Numbered from the stretch's first letter, positions 46,694 to 56,167 are shown. The stretch: 64,000 nucleotides of DNA from Caenispirillum bisanense (GCF_900230255.1 NZ_OCNJ01000013.1:1-64000), one strand, 5' to 3'. A program made the numbers and translations. Notes: generated by a model not told the origin, from the sequence alone.

Positions 46694-47386
46694 TTACGCG
46701 CCCTCCCGCTCCGCCAGGAAGGCCTCCAGCGAGACTTGCGCCTGCTCGACGTGCGCCACCACCACCCGGCAGGCGGCCTCGGCGTCGCCGGCGCGGCAGG
46801 CGGCGAGCAGGGCGCGGTGTTCCTCCTGCGACGGCCGGTTGTAGTCGAGCGCCGCCATCTGGAAGCGCAGGTAGCGGTCCACCGCCGCCAGGTGCTGCTC
46901 CACGAGGCCCAGCAGGCGCGGCAGGCCGCAGCGGGCGTAGAGGGTCATGTGGAAGCGGCGGTTCAGCTCGCCCATGCGGCCGGCGTCGGTCTCGGCGTCC
47001 ATTTCCGCCGCCAGATCGGCCGCGAGGTCGAGGTCGGCCGCCGTCAGGTGCGGCAGCGAGGCGCGCAGGGCCGCCGGCTCCAGCGCCGCCCGGATGGCGC
47101 CGATGTCGGCCATGTCGGCGGCGGAAATCTCGGCCACCACGGCGCCCCGGTGGGGGTGGAACTCCACCAGCGCGCGGGCCTCCAGCTGGCGCAGCGCCTC
47201 GCGCACCGGCATGCGGCTGACGCCGAAGGCCGTGGCGATGTCCTCCTGGCGCAACGGCGCGCCGCCCGGCACGGCGCCCGACAGGATGGCGTCGCGCAGG
47301 GCCGCCTCGATGAACTCCGTTGCCGTGCGGAAGCGCGGCCGGTGGCGCGCGACGAAGGCCGAAAGGTCGAGGGGCGGCTGGGTCAT
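46694..47386 (-). CDS. GntR-family (FCD) transcriptional regulator
   Basis: A 230-residue FadR-subfamily regulator: winged helix at about 15-75 (LRDAILSGAVPGGAPLRQED, IATAFGVSRMPVREALRQLE) and an all-helical FCD ligand domain with the metal-ligand-like pattern Asp...His (ELNRRFHMTLYARCG, HLAAVDRYLRF, EEHRALLAACRAGD, VVAHVEQA). Start at 47386 fits the family. Divergent from the BenE permease gene with a perfect palindrome in the 72-bp gap, implying it represses both. Confidence 0.9.
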   Translation of the reverse strand: MTQPPLDLSAFVARHRPRFRTATEFIEAALRDAILSGAVPGGAPLRQEDIATAFGVSRMPVREALRQLEARALVEFHPHRGAVVAEISAADMADIGAIRAALEPAALRASLPHLTAADLDLAADLAAEMDAETDAGRMGELNRRFHMTLYARCGLPRLLGLVEQHLAAVDRYLRFQMAALDYNRPSQEEHRALLAACRAGDAEAACRVVVAHVEQAQVSLEAFLAEREGA

Positions 47387-47409
47387 GACAGGCGGCGCAC
47401 CTTGCGTGG

Positions 47410-47425
47410 ATATTGGATCCAATAT
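47410..47425. promoter_or_regulatory. 16-bp perfect palindromic operator between gntR and benE
   Basis: ATATTGGATCCAATAT, perfectly symmetric, with an AT-rich core in an otherwise GC-rich region. Midway between the divergent starts (47386 minus; 47459 plus). Sites of the TTGGATCCAA form fit FCD-type GntR regulators, which bind short palindromes. No other copy was noticed. Confidence 0.7.
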
Positions 47426-47458
47426 ACGCTTCCCCGACTGAACAGGGGAGCACGAACC

Positions 47459-48676
47459 ATGGCATCATCGACAGCGGGCCGCGGCCTGTCCACCCAGGCG
47501 GCCGCGACCGGCGTGCTGGTGGCGCTGGTGGGCTACGCCAGTTCCGTGGCGGTGGTCATCCAGGGGCTGACGGCGGTGGGCGCGAGCCCGGCGCAGGTGG
47601 TGTCGGCGCTGGTGGGCGTCGGGCTCGCCATGGGACTGCCGGCCATGATCCTCAGCCGCTGGACGCGCATGCCCGTGAGCATCGCCTGGACGACGCCCGG
47701 CATGGCCCTGCTGGCCGGCGGCGCGGCGGTGGAGGGCGGATTCGCCGCAGCCGTCGGCGCCTTCGTGGTCACCGGCGCGCTGGTCATGCTCGCCGGGTTG
47801 TGGGCGCCGCTCGGACGGTGGGTGGCGGCCATCCCCAAGCCCATCGCCAACGCCATGCTGGCCGGCATCCTTCTGAAGCTGTGCCTGGCGCCTTTCGTCG
47901 CCGTCGGGCAGGCGCCGGTGGTGGCGCTGCTGGTGCTGGCGACGTGGATCGTCGTCGGCCGCGTCGCCCGCCTCTACGCCGTGCCGGCCGCCGTCGCCGT
48001 GGCGCTGGCCGCCATGGTGGTGCAGGCCCCGGCCGGCGCGGCGGACGGCTTCGCGTGGCCGGCGGTGACCCTGGTGACGCCGGTGTTCACCGTAGAGGCG
48101 CTGATCGGCCTCGCCCTGCCGCTGTTCGTGGTGACCATGGCGTCGCAGAACATCCCCGGCCTCGCCGTGCTGCACACCTTCGGCTACCGCCCCAAGGTGC
48201 CGCCGCTGTTCCTGCTGACGGGTGCGGCCTCGGTGGTCACGGCGCCGCTCGGCGCCCCGACCGTGAACCTCGCCGCCATCACCGCCGCCCTCTGCGCCGG
48301 CCCCGACGCCGACGCCGACCGCGGCCGGCGCTGGCAGGCGGCCTTCGTCGGCGGCCTCGGCTACATCGCGCTCGGGGTGCTGGCGGCGGTGACGGCGGCG
48401 CTGGTGCTGCGCTCGCCGCCCATCCTCATCGAGGCGGTGGCCGGCCTCGCCCTGGTCAACGCCTTCGGCGGCGCCGTGCAAGGCGCCGTGCAGGACGAGG
48501 ACTACCGCCTGCCCGCCCTCATGACCCTGCTCACCACCGCGTCGGGCCTGACGCTGGGCGGCATCGGCTCGGCCTTCTGGGGGCTGGTGATCGGCGGCGT
48601 GCTGGTTCTGCTGCACCGCCGCAGCGTGCCCGCCGCAGCGCCCGCCACCGCAACGCGAGATTCCGGAACACAATAA
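47459..48676 (+). CDS. BenE family benzoate/H+ symporter-like permease
   Basis: A 405-residue, ~12-helix permease of the BenE family: AAATGVLVALVGYASSVAVV, IQGLTAVGASPAQVVSALVG, SIAWTTPGMALLAGG, and FVVTMASQNIPGLAVL, matching the MASQNxPG block. Proposed substrate is benzoate or a related aromatic acid, by family. Controlled most likely by the divergent GntR regulator. Ends 59 bp before the VOC gene. Confidence 0.88.
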   Translation: MASSTAGRGLSTQAAATGVLVALVGYASSVAVVIQGLTAVGASPAQVVSALVGVGLAMGLPAMILSRWTRMPVSIAWTTPGMALLAGGAAVEGGFAAAVGAFVVTGALVMLAGLWAPLGRWVAAIPKPIANAMLAGILLKLCLAPFVAVGQAPVVALLVLATWIVVGRVARLYAVPAAVAVALAAMVVQAPAGAADGFAWPAVTLVTPVFTVEALIGLALPLFVVTMASQNIPGLAVLHTFGYRPKVPPLFLLTGAASVVTAPLGAPTVNLAAITAALCAGPDADADRGRRWQAAFVGGLGYIALGVLAAVTAALVLRSPPILIEAVAGLALVNAFGGAVQGAVQDEDYRLPALMTLLTTASGLTLGGIGSAFWGLVIGGVLVLLHRRSVPAAAPATATRDSGTQ

Positions 48677-48735
48677 GAACATGCTGTGCTAGCATGGCGG
48701 CCGTCCACCCTTCATCCCCCAGAGGAGGATCCGTC

Positions 48736-49209
48736 ATGGTCGAGCCCGTTCCCGCCGCCTACGGCGCCGTCACCGCCTATCTCACCGTCGCCGACGCCGC
48801 CGCCGCCCTCGACTGGTACGCCAAGGTCCTGGGCGCCGAGGAACTCATGCGCATGGACTTCGGCGACGGCCGCATCGGCCATGGCGAGATGCGCCTCGGC
48901 GACCGCATCGTCATGCTGTCGGGCGAGTTTCCCGAGATGGGCGCCCGCAGCCCGCAGCACTACGGCGGCAGCCCGGTCGGCCTGCTGCTCTACGTACCCG
49001 ACGTCGACGCCCTGGCGGCGCGGGCGGTGGAGGCCGGCGCGAGCCTCGCCTCGCCGGTGGAAACCCAGTTCTACGGCGACCGCATGGGGACGATGATCGA
49101 CCCCTTCGGCCACAAGTGGTTCATCGCCACCCACGTCGAGGACGTGCCGCCCGAGGAGATGGAACGCCGCGCCGCCGCCTGGCGGACCGAGCAGGCGGCC
49201 AAGGGCTGA
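48736..49209 (+). CDS. VOC family (PhnB-like) protein
   Basis: A 157-residue vicinal-oxygen-chelate protein: AYLTVADAAAALDWYAKVLG, DGRIGHGEMRLGDRIVMLS, LLLYVPDVDALAARAVEAGA and the C-terminal GDRMGTMIDPFGHKWFIATH. Closest to PhnB/YdcP-like glyoxalases whose substrates are mostly unknown. A strong AGAGGAGGA site precedes the ATG at 48736. The protein ends EEMERRAAAWRTEQAAKG. Its promoter may lie in the 59-bp gap, where a CATGCT-AGCATG dyad (48680-48696) is seen. Confidence 0.87.
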   Translation: MVEPVPAAYGAVTAYLTVADAAAALDWYAKVLGAEELMRMDFGDGRIGHGEMRLGDRIVMLSGEFPEMGARSPQHYGGSPVGLLLYVPDVDALAARAVEAGASLASPVETQFYGDRMGTMIDPFGHKWFIATHVEDVPPEEMERRAAAWRTEQAAKG

Positions 49210-49403
49210 GCGTCCCGCCAGGCCGGCGTCCCGCCGCGGGCGGCCCCGCCGCGGCGGCCACAACGGCCCGTGCCTCGGCGGACGACCGTGCTACCCTGAA
49301 GCCTTGCACCAGACGCAGGGGCGGCCGGCGGAACCCTCCGCCGGCCGCTGCCGTTGTCGGTCGCCGCCCCACCGCCCCCAGCCACCGCACACCAGGAGCC
49401 CGC

Positions 49404-50636
49404 ATGGCCCGTAGCACCAGCGACACCGCCCGCGCCGAGGACATGGCCTTCGGCGAGTTCGTGGCGATCGTCGCGCTGATGATGGCCCTGACGGCGCTGT
49501 CCATCGACATCATGCTGGTGGCGCTGCCCGACATCGCGGCGAGCTACGCCCTGTCGGACCCCAACGACCGCCAGTTGGTCATCACCGCCTACCTGCTCGG
49601 CTTCGCCGCCGGGCAGCCGGTGTGCGGCCCCCTGTCCGACCGCTTCGGGCGCAAGCCGGTGCTGGCCGCCGGCATCCTGGTGTTCGGCGTGGGGTCGCTC
49701 GGCGCCCTGGCGGCGCCGGACTTCGGCTGGCTGCTGTGGGCGCGGGCGCTGATGGGCCTGGGGGCGGCGGCGCCGCGCATCATGGCCATTTCCATCGTGC
49801 GCGACCGTTTCGCCGGGCGCGGCATGGCGCGCGTCATGTCCTTCGTCATGATGATCTTCATCATCATCCCCATCATCGCGCCGTCGCTCGGCGCCCTCAT
49901 CCTGCTCGGCGGCGACTGGCACTGGATCTTCGCCGCCCTGTTCGCCGTCGGCCTGCTGCTGCTCGCCTGGACCGGCATCCGTCTGCCCGAAACCCTGCCG
50001 CCGGCCAAGCGCCGGCCGCTGTCGCTCGGCTCCGTCGGCGAAGCTGCCCGCACGGTGGTGACGACGCGCCAGACGGTGGGGTACACGGTCGCCATGGGCT
50101 TCATGTTCGGCGCACTCATGACCTACATCGGCAGCGCCCAGCAGGTGTTCATGGACGCCTACGACGTGTCCGCCGAGGTTTTCCCGCTGCTGTTCGCCCT
50201 GGTCGCCTCGGTCATGGCGCTGGCGTCGCTGACCAACGCCCGGCTGGTGGAGCGCATCGGCATGCGGCGGGTGTCGCACGCCGCCCTGCTCGGCTTCGTC
50301 GCCGCCGGCGCGGTGCTGGCCGCGTTCGGCTTCCCCGGCCATCCGCCGCTGGCGGTGCTGGTGGCCTTCCTGATGGTCACCTTCTTCTGCTTCGGCCTCA
50401 TCGCGCCCAACTTCAACGCGCTCGCCATGGAGCCGCTCGGCCACATCGCCGGCATGGGCTCGTCCTTGACCGGCTTCTACGGCACCGCCGGCGGCGCCGT
50501 GTTCGGCTGGCTGGCGGGCCAGGCCTACGACGGCACGGTGCAGCCGCTCACCATGGGCTTCGCGGCCTTCGGCGTGCTCGCCCTGGTCTGCGTGCTGGTG
50601 ACCGAGCGCGGCCGGCTGTTCGGCGGCCACCACTAG
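49404..50636 (+). CDS. Bcr/CflA family multidrug efflux MFS transporter
   Basis: A 410-residue drug:H+ antiporter with twelve helices. MMALTALSIDIMLVALPDIA starts helix 1; the loop 2-3 motif is PLSDRFGRKPVLAAG; ARALMGLGAAAPRIMAISIV and RDRFAGRGMARVMS are typical of the Bcr/CflA group (extended RxxxGxG-P). Start at 49404 has CAGGAG upstream. Substrate unknown. A possible hairpin (49231-49257, arms CCGCCGCGG / CCGCGGCGG) separates it from the VOC gene. Confidence 0.88.
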   Translation: MARSTSDTARAEDMAFGEFVAIVALMMALTALSIDIMLVALPDIAASYALSDPNDRQLVITAYLLGFAAGQPVCGPLSDRFGRKPVLAAGILVFGVGSLGALAAPDFGWLLWARALMGLGAAAPRIMAISIVRDRFAGRGMARVMSFVMMIFIIIPIIAPSLGALILLGGDWHWIFAALFAVGLLLLAWTGIRLPETLPPAKRRPLSLGSVGEAARTVVTTRQTVGYTVAMGFMFGALMTYIGSAQQVFMDAYDVSAEVFPLLFALVASVMALASLTNARLVERIGMRRVSHAALLGFVAAGAVLAAFGFPGHPPLAVLVAFLMVTFFCFGLIAPNFNALAMEPLGHIAGMGSSLTGFYGTAGGAVFGWLAGQAYDGTVQPLTMGFAAFGVLALVCVLVTERGRLFGGHH

Positions 50637-50727
50637 CAGCGAAGTTTCCACGGCAGGGTCCATTTGGCACGTTCTCTCCGGCTTGCGCCTCGGCTACTCT
50701 GTGGCCGGGGCAGGCGTGGGGACGATC

Positions 50728-52398
50728 ATGCCGAGGGGAGCGGACGACACTTCGGGAACCAGACCGGCGACGGCAGCCGACATGCCCGGCGGCCGGCAAT
50801 CGGTGTTGCCGTGGATCCTGGCGGTGTTGGTGACGGTGCTGTCGCTGCTGGTGGTGCTGAAGTTCGACCAGGTGGAGCGCCAGCGCCTGCGCGAGGAAGA
50901 GCGCAACAGCCTGCTCAGCCAGCTCGACACCGTCCGCGCCCGCATGGAGGCGGCCATCAACGGCCCCATGCTGCGGGCGCGCGGCATCGTCGCCTACATC
51001 GTCACCCACGGCGACATAACCCCCGAGGTCTTCGAGAACATGGCGGCCGTGCTGCTGGACGGCCACCGCAGCGTCCGCAACATGGTCGTCAGCCGCGGCA
51101 TGGTCATCGCCATGACCTATCCGCTGGCCGGCAACGAGAGCGTCATCGGGGTCGATTACAGCGCCGTGCCCGAGCAGGAAGCCATGGTGCGCAAGACCAT
51201 CGAGCGCCGGGCGCCGCTGCTGCAGGGGCCGGTGCCGCTGATCCAGGGCGGCACCGGGCTGATCGCCCGCACGCCGGTGTTCCTGCCCGCCAGCGACGGC
51301 GGCCCGGAGCGCTTCTTCGGCATGGTCAACGTGGTGCTCGACATCCCCAGGGTCTGGGCCGACGCCGGCATCGACGCGCCGGACCTGCCCTTCCAGCTCG
51401 CCATCCGCGGCCGCGACGGGCTCGGCGCCGAGGGCGAGCTGATCTGGGGCGACGAGGCGGTGTTCCGCCACGACCCGGCACAGATCGACGTCGCCCTGCC
51501 GCTCGGGTCGTGGCGCATGGCCGCCATTCCGCGCGGCGGCTGGGAGGCCGTGGACGGCGGCATGACCACCCTGCGCGCCCTCGGCGGCCTCGTGTTCCTG
51601 CTCATGGCCTTCACCGCCTTCGGCACCGCCCGCCACATCACCCGCCGGGCCGCCGTCGAACAGGCCCTGCGCGCCAAGACGTTGGAGCTGGAACGGTCCA
51701 ACGCCGACCTGGAAAGCTTCGCCTACGCCACCTCGCACGACCTGCAGACGCCGCTGCGCAACATCGTCAGCTACGCCCAGTTGCTGGAGCGGCGCTATCA
51801 CGGCAAGCTCGGTCCCGACGCCGACGACTACATCGGCTTCCTGGTCGGCAACGCGACGCGGCTGTCGACGCTGGTACGCGACCTGCTCGACTACGCCCGC
51901 ATCGCCGACCATGCCGCCCACCGCTCGGCGCTCGGGGTGGCGGAGGCGGTGGCCGAGGCGCTGCGCAACCTGGACGCCGACGTCACCGCCAGCGGCGGCG
52001 AGGTGAGCGTCGGCGCCCTGCCCGCCCTGCAGGTGGACGCGCGGGTGACCAGCGTGTTCCAGAACCTGATCGGCAACGCCCTGCGCTATGCCCGCCCGGG
52101 CGTGCCGCCGCGGGTGCGGGTGACCGCCGAGGTGGACGAAAGCGGCCGCTGGGTCTTCACCGTCGCCGACAACGGCATCGGCATCGAGCCGCAATACTTC
52201 GACCGCATCTTCGGCCTGTTCCAGCGCCTGGACGCCCCCGGCCCGGGCAGCAGCGGCGGCTCGGGCGTCGGACTGGCCGTGTGCAAGCGTATCATCCACC
52301 AGTTCGGCGGTGAGATCTGGGTGGAAAGCGCCCCCGGCGAAGGCTCCCGCTTCCGCTTCACCCTGCCCGCCGCCGGCCGCGCCGCCGCCGCCGAATAG
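50728..52398 (+). CDS. Membrane histidine kinase with CHASE-like sensor (HDLQ type)
   Basis: A 556-residue kinase. Helices at about 26-46 and 283-300 enclose a CHASE-like periplasmic domain (FENMAAVLLDGHRSVRNMVV, NESVIGVDYSAVPEQEAMVR). A short coiled coil leads to HisKA with His337 in YATSHDLQTPLRNIVSY and an HATPase with NLIGNALRYA, DNGIGIEP and SGVGLAVCKRI. Start at 50728 has GGGGA upstream; 50683 is possible in frame. The H-box and layout echo the kinase at 16704, suggesting paralogy. No receiver gene is adjacent. Confidence 0.85.
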   Translation: MPRGADDTSGTRPATAADMPGGRQSVLPWILAVLVTVLSLLVVLKFDQVERQRLREEERNSLLSQLDTVRARMEAAINGPMLRARGIVAYIVTHGDITPEVFENMAAVLLDGHRSVRNMVVSRGMVIAMTYPLAGNESVIGVDYSAVPEQEAMVRKTIERRAPLLQGPVPLIQGGTGLIARTPVFLPASDGGPERFFGMVNVVLDIPRVWADAGIDAPDLPFQLAIRGRDGLGAEGELIWGDEAVFRHDPAQIDVALPLGSWRMAAIPRGGWEAVDGGMTTLRALGGLVFLLMAFTAFGTARHITRRAAVEQALRAKTLELERSNADLESFAYATSHDLQTPLRNIVSYAQLLERRYHGKLGPDADDYIGFLVGNATRLSTLVRDLLDYARIADHAAHRSALGVAEAVAEALRNLDADVTASGGEVSVGALPALQVDARVTSVFQNLIGNALRYARPGVPPRVRVTAEVDESGRWVFTVADNGIGIEPQYFDRIFGLFQRLDAPGPGSSGGSGVGLAVCKRIIHQFGGEIWVESAPGEGSRFRFTLPAAGRAAAAE

Positions 52399-52425
52399 CC
52401 GCCGGGGCGCGAGAGGGTGCGAGCA

Positions 52426-55400
52426 TCAGGAAAAGAAGGAGGTGTCCGCCTGGAAAGCACCACGGCCTTCCGCCACGCCCCAGTGCAGATAGTGGCCCAG
52501 CGGGTCCATGCCGGCCTGTGCGACATCGGGATTGTCCCGAAGGTACCGATCGCCGTCGAACAGCGGTCCGGCATCACGCCCCTCACGCGCACCCCATGTC
52601 GTGTAGTGCTGCCAACTGGTCATTTCAGCGGCCTGCACCGCGGCCGCGACATCGGGATTGCGCGTCAGGTACCAGGCCGCGTCGAACAAGGCGTTAGGCG
52701 ACCGGTTCTCCGCCGCACCGAACTGCCGGAAATGCTGCTCGGCCGAAGAAAATGACCCTGCGGCTACGGCTGCCGCCACGTCGGGATTCGTTCGCAGGTA
52801 CAGGGCAGCGTCGAAGCCGTCGGCAGTCGCGTCGACCGTCGGCAGAACGACCGCGCCGTCGCCGAAGACCATGACCTCCACGTCGGTCAAGCGGTCGGTG
52901 CCGTCGATACCTCGCGCATCCACGACGACGACTTGTCCGTCCGCCCCACGCGCCATGGCGTAGGCGCTTCGAGGTCCGCTGAACACCGCGGCATCGACAC
53001 CCGCACCCCCCTGAAGAACATCGTCGCCGGCCCCGCCCGCAAGGCGGTCGCCCTCGTCACCGCCGGACAGGGTGTCGTTACCCGCATCGCCGGACAGCAT
53101 GTCGCGGCCGCTGGTGGACCCGATGTAATCGTCGCCGCCACCGCCGGCGAGCGTGTCGTCCCCGGGACCGAGAACGATGGTCTGGGCAGCGTCGTCTCCG
53201 ACGACACGTTGCGCTCCGGCACCGCCGCTAAGGGTGACCGGACCAAGAACTGCCAGGAATTCCACGCCGTTCACAGCTACAGGGGAGCCCGCCGGAAGCC
53301 CGCGTCCGTCCAGAACGACGGCTTCGGTGGCTTCTCCGCCGGTGATGGCGATGGGCCCAAGCGGGCTCGATGCTCCTGACGCCGTAGGCGCCATGGTCGT
53401 CACAGCCACCAGGGCGCCCGCCGGCAGCGCCTCGGCGAAGGTGGCGGCCCCAGCGCCCAGACTTGCCGGCAGACCCAGCAGGGACTGCAGCACCGAAAGG
53501 GCCCCGGCAACCGGCAGAGGCTCCAGCGGACCCGCAGCGGACAAGGCCATACCCCGCGGCAACGACACCGTCAGCCCGGAACCGACGCTGGCCGCACCAA
53601 GAAGAACCACGACCGGCTGATCGTCGGGTGGTGCCGTGACCGTGATCGTGGTGCCGGCGACTCCGCCGACGGTCGCAGGCGTCCGCTGCACCGTCGACCC
53701 GCCGACGAGTTCGGTGGTCGTTCCGCCGCCGCTTCCGCCATCGGATCCGCCGCTGGAGCCCGTCGGGGCAACCCGGCGCAGATCGGTACCCTCTGCCTTC
53801 AGCTGCGAAACGTCAAAAAGCCCCTTCATGTGGACGACCACGTCGGCCTGCCCGGCTACGCCGTCGACGTCGAGGTACAGAACCGTCGTGTCACCAGGGC
53901 CCGCAGCAACCTGGACTGCCCCTGCCGCCACGGCCGTGCCGTCACCGCCGCTGATGGCGCCGCTGAAGGAGGCACCGGTGGCTCGGATACGGTCACCCAT
54001 GTCGAGGTCATCGATGATATCCGTGTCGCCCGCCCCGACGATGAAGACATCGTCGCCCAGGCCGCCGACCAGCGTATCGTCGCCGTCGCCGCCCTGCAGC
54101 GTGTCCGCCCCTGCCCCGCCGTCGAGGCTGTCGGCGTCGGCGCCGCCTTCCAAAGTGTCGTCGGCGGCGCCGCCCAGCAGGACGTCGGCTCCGTCGCCGC
54201 CCACCAGGTGGTCCGTGCCGGCGCCGCCGTCGAGGGTATCGGCGCCGGCCCCGCCGATCAGGCCATCAGCCCCGTCGCCGCCGAGCAGGGAATCGTCGCC
54301 GTCGCCGCCGTTCAGGGAATCCGACCCGTCGCCGCCGGAGAGGGTATCCGCGCCGATGCCGCCGAGCAGGATGTCGCCGCCGGCATCGCCCGCCAGGGAG
54401 TCGTCGCCCGCTCCGCCGTCGAGGCTGTCGTCGCCGGCGCCGCCGACGAGGGTATCGGCGCCGTCACCGCCGAGCAGCGTGTCGTTGCCGTCGCCGCCGG
54501 ACAGGGAATCGGTGCCGCCGTTGCCCTGCAGGCGGTTGTCGGCGACGTTGCCGACGATGGTGTCGTTGCCGCTGCCGCCGACGGCGTTCTCGATCAGCGA
54601 ACGGGCGTCGCCCTGGTACTGGTAGGGATTGGCGATGTTGCCCGCCGCGTAGGTGCCGCCGGAATTGTCGAGAAGAGCATACTGCCCCCCCAGCGCCGTC
54701 CACCCGCCGGGTTCGAGCGAGACCTGCAGCGCCGTCGCGTAGGAGGCGAAGTTGTAGGTGTCGTCGCCGCCGCCATCCCACAGCGTCATCAAGACGACCG
54801 GGGCCGTCGGATCGAAGCTGTAGATCGTGTCGCCCGCGTTGTTCGCCCAATTGGGGCCGTAGAGGTGCTGGACCGCCGCGATGTCGTTGAGCATCGGCCG
54901 GGACGGGTAGCTGCCCGGCGCGATGGTGTAGCTGCTGACCGGGCCGCCGATGGTCGACCGATAGCTCATGACCGACAGCGGCACGCCGTCGGCAGTCGGA
55001 TCGGCGGCCGGGAAACCGTTGACGGCCTGGTCCGGGTGTTTGAGCCCGAGGGCGTGGCCGATCTCGTGCACCAGCGTGAAGTAGGGATAGCGCCCGGTCG
55101 AGAAGTCGCCCGCCACGGCGGCGCCCAGCTGGATGTCGCCGCTTTCCGCGGTCGCACCGGGAAAGGCGACCGTGCGGGCCGTCAAATTGCCGATATCACT
55201 GTAGCGGTAGATCCGCATGTCGGCGGGTTCGGCCGCGCCCTCGGTGAAGGTCAGGTTCGCGACGTCCGACCAGCTTTGCAGCGCCGACCGCACGGCGGCC
55301 ATCTCGGTCACGGTCAGAGCATGGAAATCGTCACCGTCGGGCCCCGACGTATACCCCGTGACCTCGCCGACGAGCGTCGGAAAGCCGAAGGTCAGCGCCG

Positions 55401-55479
55401 AGGCGTTCCACTTGCTGCCGTAGAGGAGCGAATCGATGGTGGTCGAGCCGCTCGCCCCGACCAGCGTTCCGGTTGCCAT
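52426..55479 (-). CDS. Secreted RTX metalloprotease, serralysin-like (M10)
   Basis: A 1017-residue protein. N-terminal zinc protease domain (about 1-270): HEIGHALGLKHP (ligands His138, His142, His148; base Glu139) and Met-turn SVMSYRS. Then ~17 calcium-binding nonapeptide (GGxGxDxLx) repeats at about 330-470, a middle region of unknown fold (about 480-790), a second short RTX block (about 795-880) and three ~40-residue repeats of the type FDAALYLRTNPDVAAAV ... HF-x-x-x-G. No signal peptide, as expected for type I secretion; the C-terminus is ADTSFFS. No secretion ABC/MFP genes are nearby. Start at 55479 is chosen because homologues begin shortly before the protease fold. Confidence 0.88.
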   Translation of the reverse strand: MATGTLVGASGSTTIDSLLYGSKWNASALTFGFPTLVGEVTGYTSGPDGDDFHALTVTEMAAVRSALQSWSDVANLTFTEGAAEPADMRIYRYSDIGNLTARTVAFPGATAESGDIQLGAAVAGDFSTGRYPYFTLVHEIGHALGLKHPDQAVNGFPAADPTADGVPLSVMSYRSTIGGPVSSYTIAPGSYPSRPMLNDIAAVQHLYGPNWANNAGDTIYSFDPTAPVVLMTLWDGGGDDTYNFASYATALQVSLEPGGWTALGGQYALLDNSGGTYAAGNIANPYQYQGDARSLIENAVGGSGNDTIVGNVADNRLQGNGGTDSLSGGDGNDTLLGGDGADTLVGGAGDDSLDGGAGDDSLAGDAGGDILLGGIGADTLSGGDGSDSLNGGDGDDSLLGGDGADGLIGGAGADTLDGGAGTDHLVGGDGADVLLGGAADDTLEGGADADSLDGGAGADTLQGGDGDDTLVGGLGDDVFIVGAGDTDIIDDLDMGDRIRATGASFSGAISGGDGTAVAAGAVQVAAGPGDTTVLYLDVDGVAGQADVVVHMKGLFDVSQLKAEGTDLRRVAPTGSSGGSDGGSGGGTTTELVGGSTVQRTPATVGGVAGTTITVTAPPDDQPVVVLLGAASVGSGLTVSLPRGMALSAAGPLEPLPVAGALSVLQSLLGLPASLGAGAATFAEALPAGALVAVTTMAPTASGASSPLGPIAITGGEATEAVVLDGRGLPAGSPVAVNGVEFLAVLGPVTLSGGAGAQRVVGDDAAQTIVLGPGDDTLAGGGGDDYIGSTSGRDMLSGDAGNDTLSGGDEGDRLAGGAGDDVLQGGAGVDAAVFSGPRSAYAMARGADGQVVVVDARGIDGTDRLTDVEVMVFGDGAVVLPTVDATADGFDAALYLRTNPDVAAAVAAGSFSSAEQHFRQFGAAENRSPNALFDAAWYLTRNPDVAAAVQAAEMTSWQHYTTWGAREGRDAGPLFDGDRYLRDNPDVAQAGMDPLGHYLHWGVAEGRGAFQADTSFFS

Positions 55480-55744
55480 TGCCTTGTTCCCCGCACCGCG
55501 CCGGTCCGCTCCACCGCCCTCTCCCGACGGTGGCATGGCGTGGACCGCACGTTGATATCATTCAGCGATAAAAGGATACCAAAAGGAACTTTTTACAAGG
55601 CAAAAGTCAACCTACGGCTAATTGGCGCCACTCTAGATCGCCCAGCGCGCGCCATTACCGCCATCGCTGCGGGACGCGACCAGCGCCTGCCCGGCCCCGT
55701 CTCCGTGGTTCTGGGACGCAGGTGGTTCCAGGTGCGAGAAGACC
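55480..55744. other. Gap between RTX protease and prophage; likely protease promoter
   Basis: About 265 bp, no gene seen. The stretch 55550-55625 is clearly AT-richer (AAAAGGAACTTTTTACAAGG type), as expected for a promoter and leader of the leftward protease gene. The chromosome/prophage junction lies at or just beyond the right end of this stretch. Confidence 0.45.
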
Positions 55745-55930
55745 TGTGGGGAGGTGATCGGTTTGGCACTCAAGGGGGACGGTGAGAAGGGCGCCTAACC
55801 GGCGGATTTCTGCGCCTTTCGGGGCTACGGCCGCTTTGGCACCCGGTGAGCCGTTCTGCGCCAATCTGATCGGGGATCGATTGGAAATCGGCAGCGCTTT
55901 GGCACCAGACTGATCGGGGAACGATCTTTA
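55745..55930 (+). repeat. Candidate attL: clustered repeats at the left end of Mu-like prophage
   Basis: Three direct copies of TTTGGCAC (55762-55769, 55835-55842, 55898-55905) and two of CTGATCGGGGA (55866-55876, 55910-55920). Aligning from 55854 and 55898 gives a ~29-bp imperfect direct repeat (TTyKGCrCCArWCTGATCGG pattern). Such spaced ~20-bp repeats just outside the repressor gene are what MuA-type transposases bind at the left end. Phage ends of this type begin with TG; 55745 or 55755 are possible, but the exact boundary cannot be set. Confidence 0.5.
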
Positions 55931-56167
55931 TCGGTGGTGGCGACCACCGGCGGGGTATGCGCCCACGGCTGCGCGCCCGGTGGGTGCATATGGCGCGCGT
56001 GACGATCACCCGTCAACGACTCTTCAACCCACCGCCGCTATCACGGTCGGCAGTGCCCCCTGCCAACCGTGATCCATCCATGTAGTTGCCTCACCGTAGA
56101 ACAGCCTGGAAGCCTCAGAAACCCTGCGGCGAGGCCGGGCCGTGGGTGGGGGCGTCGCGTACCAATC

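Noticed and set aside
54060-54540. Tandemly repeated DNA resembling a repeat array
   Set aside because: It is the coding sequence of RTX nonapeptide repeats in the protease gene, not a CRISPR or satellite.
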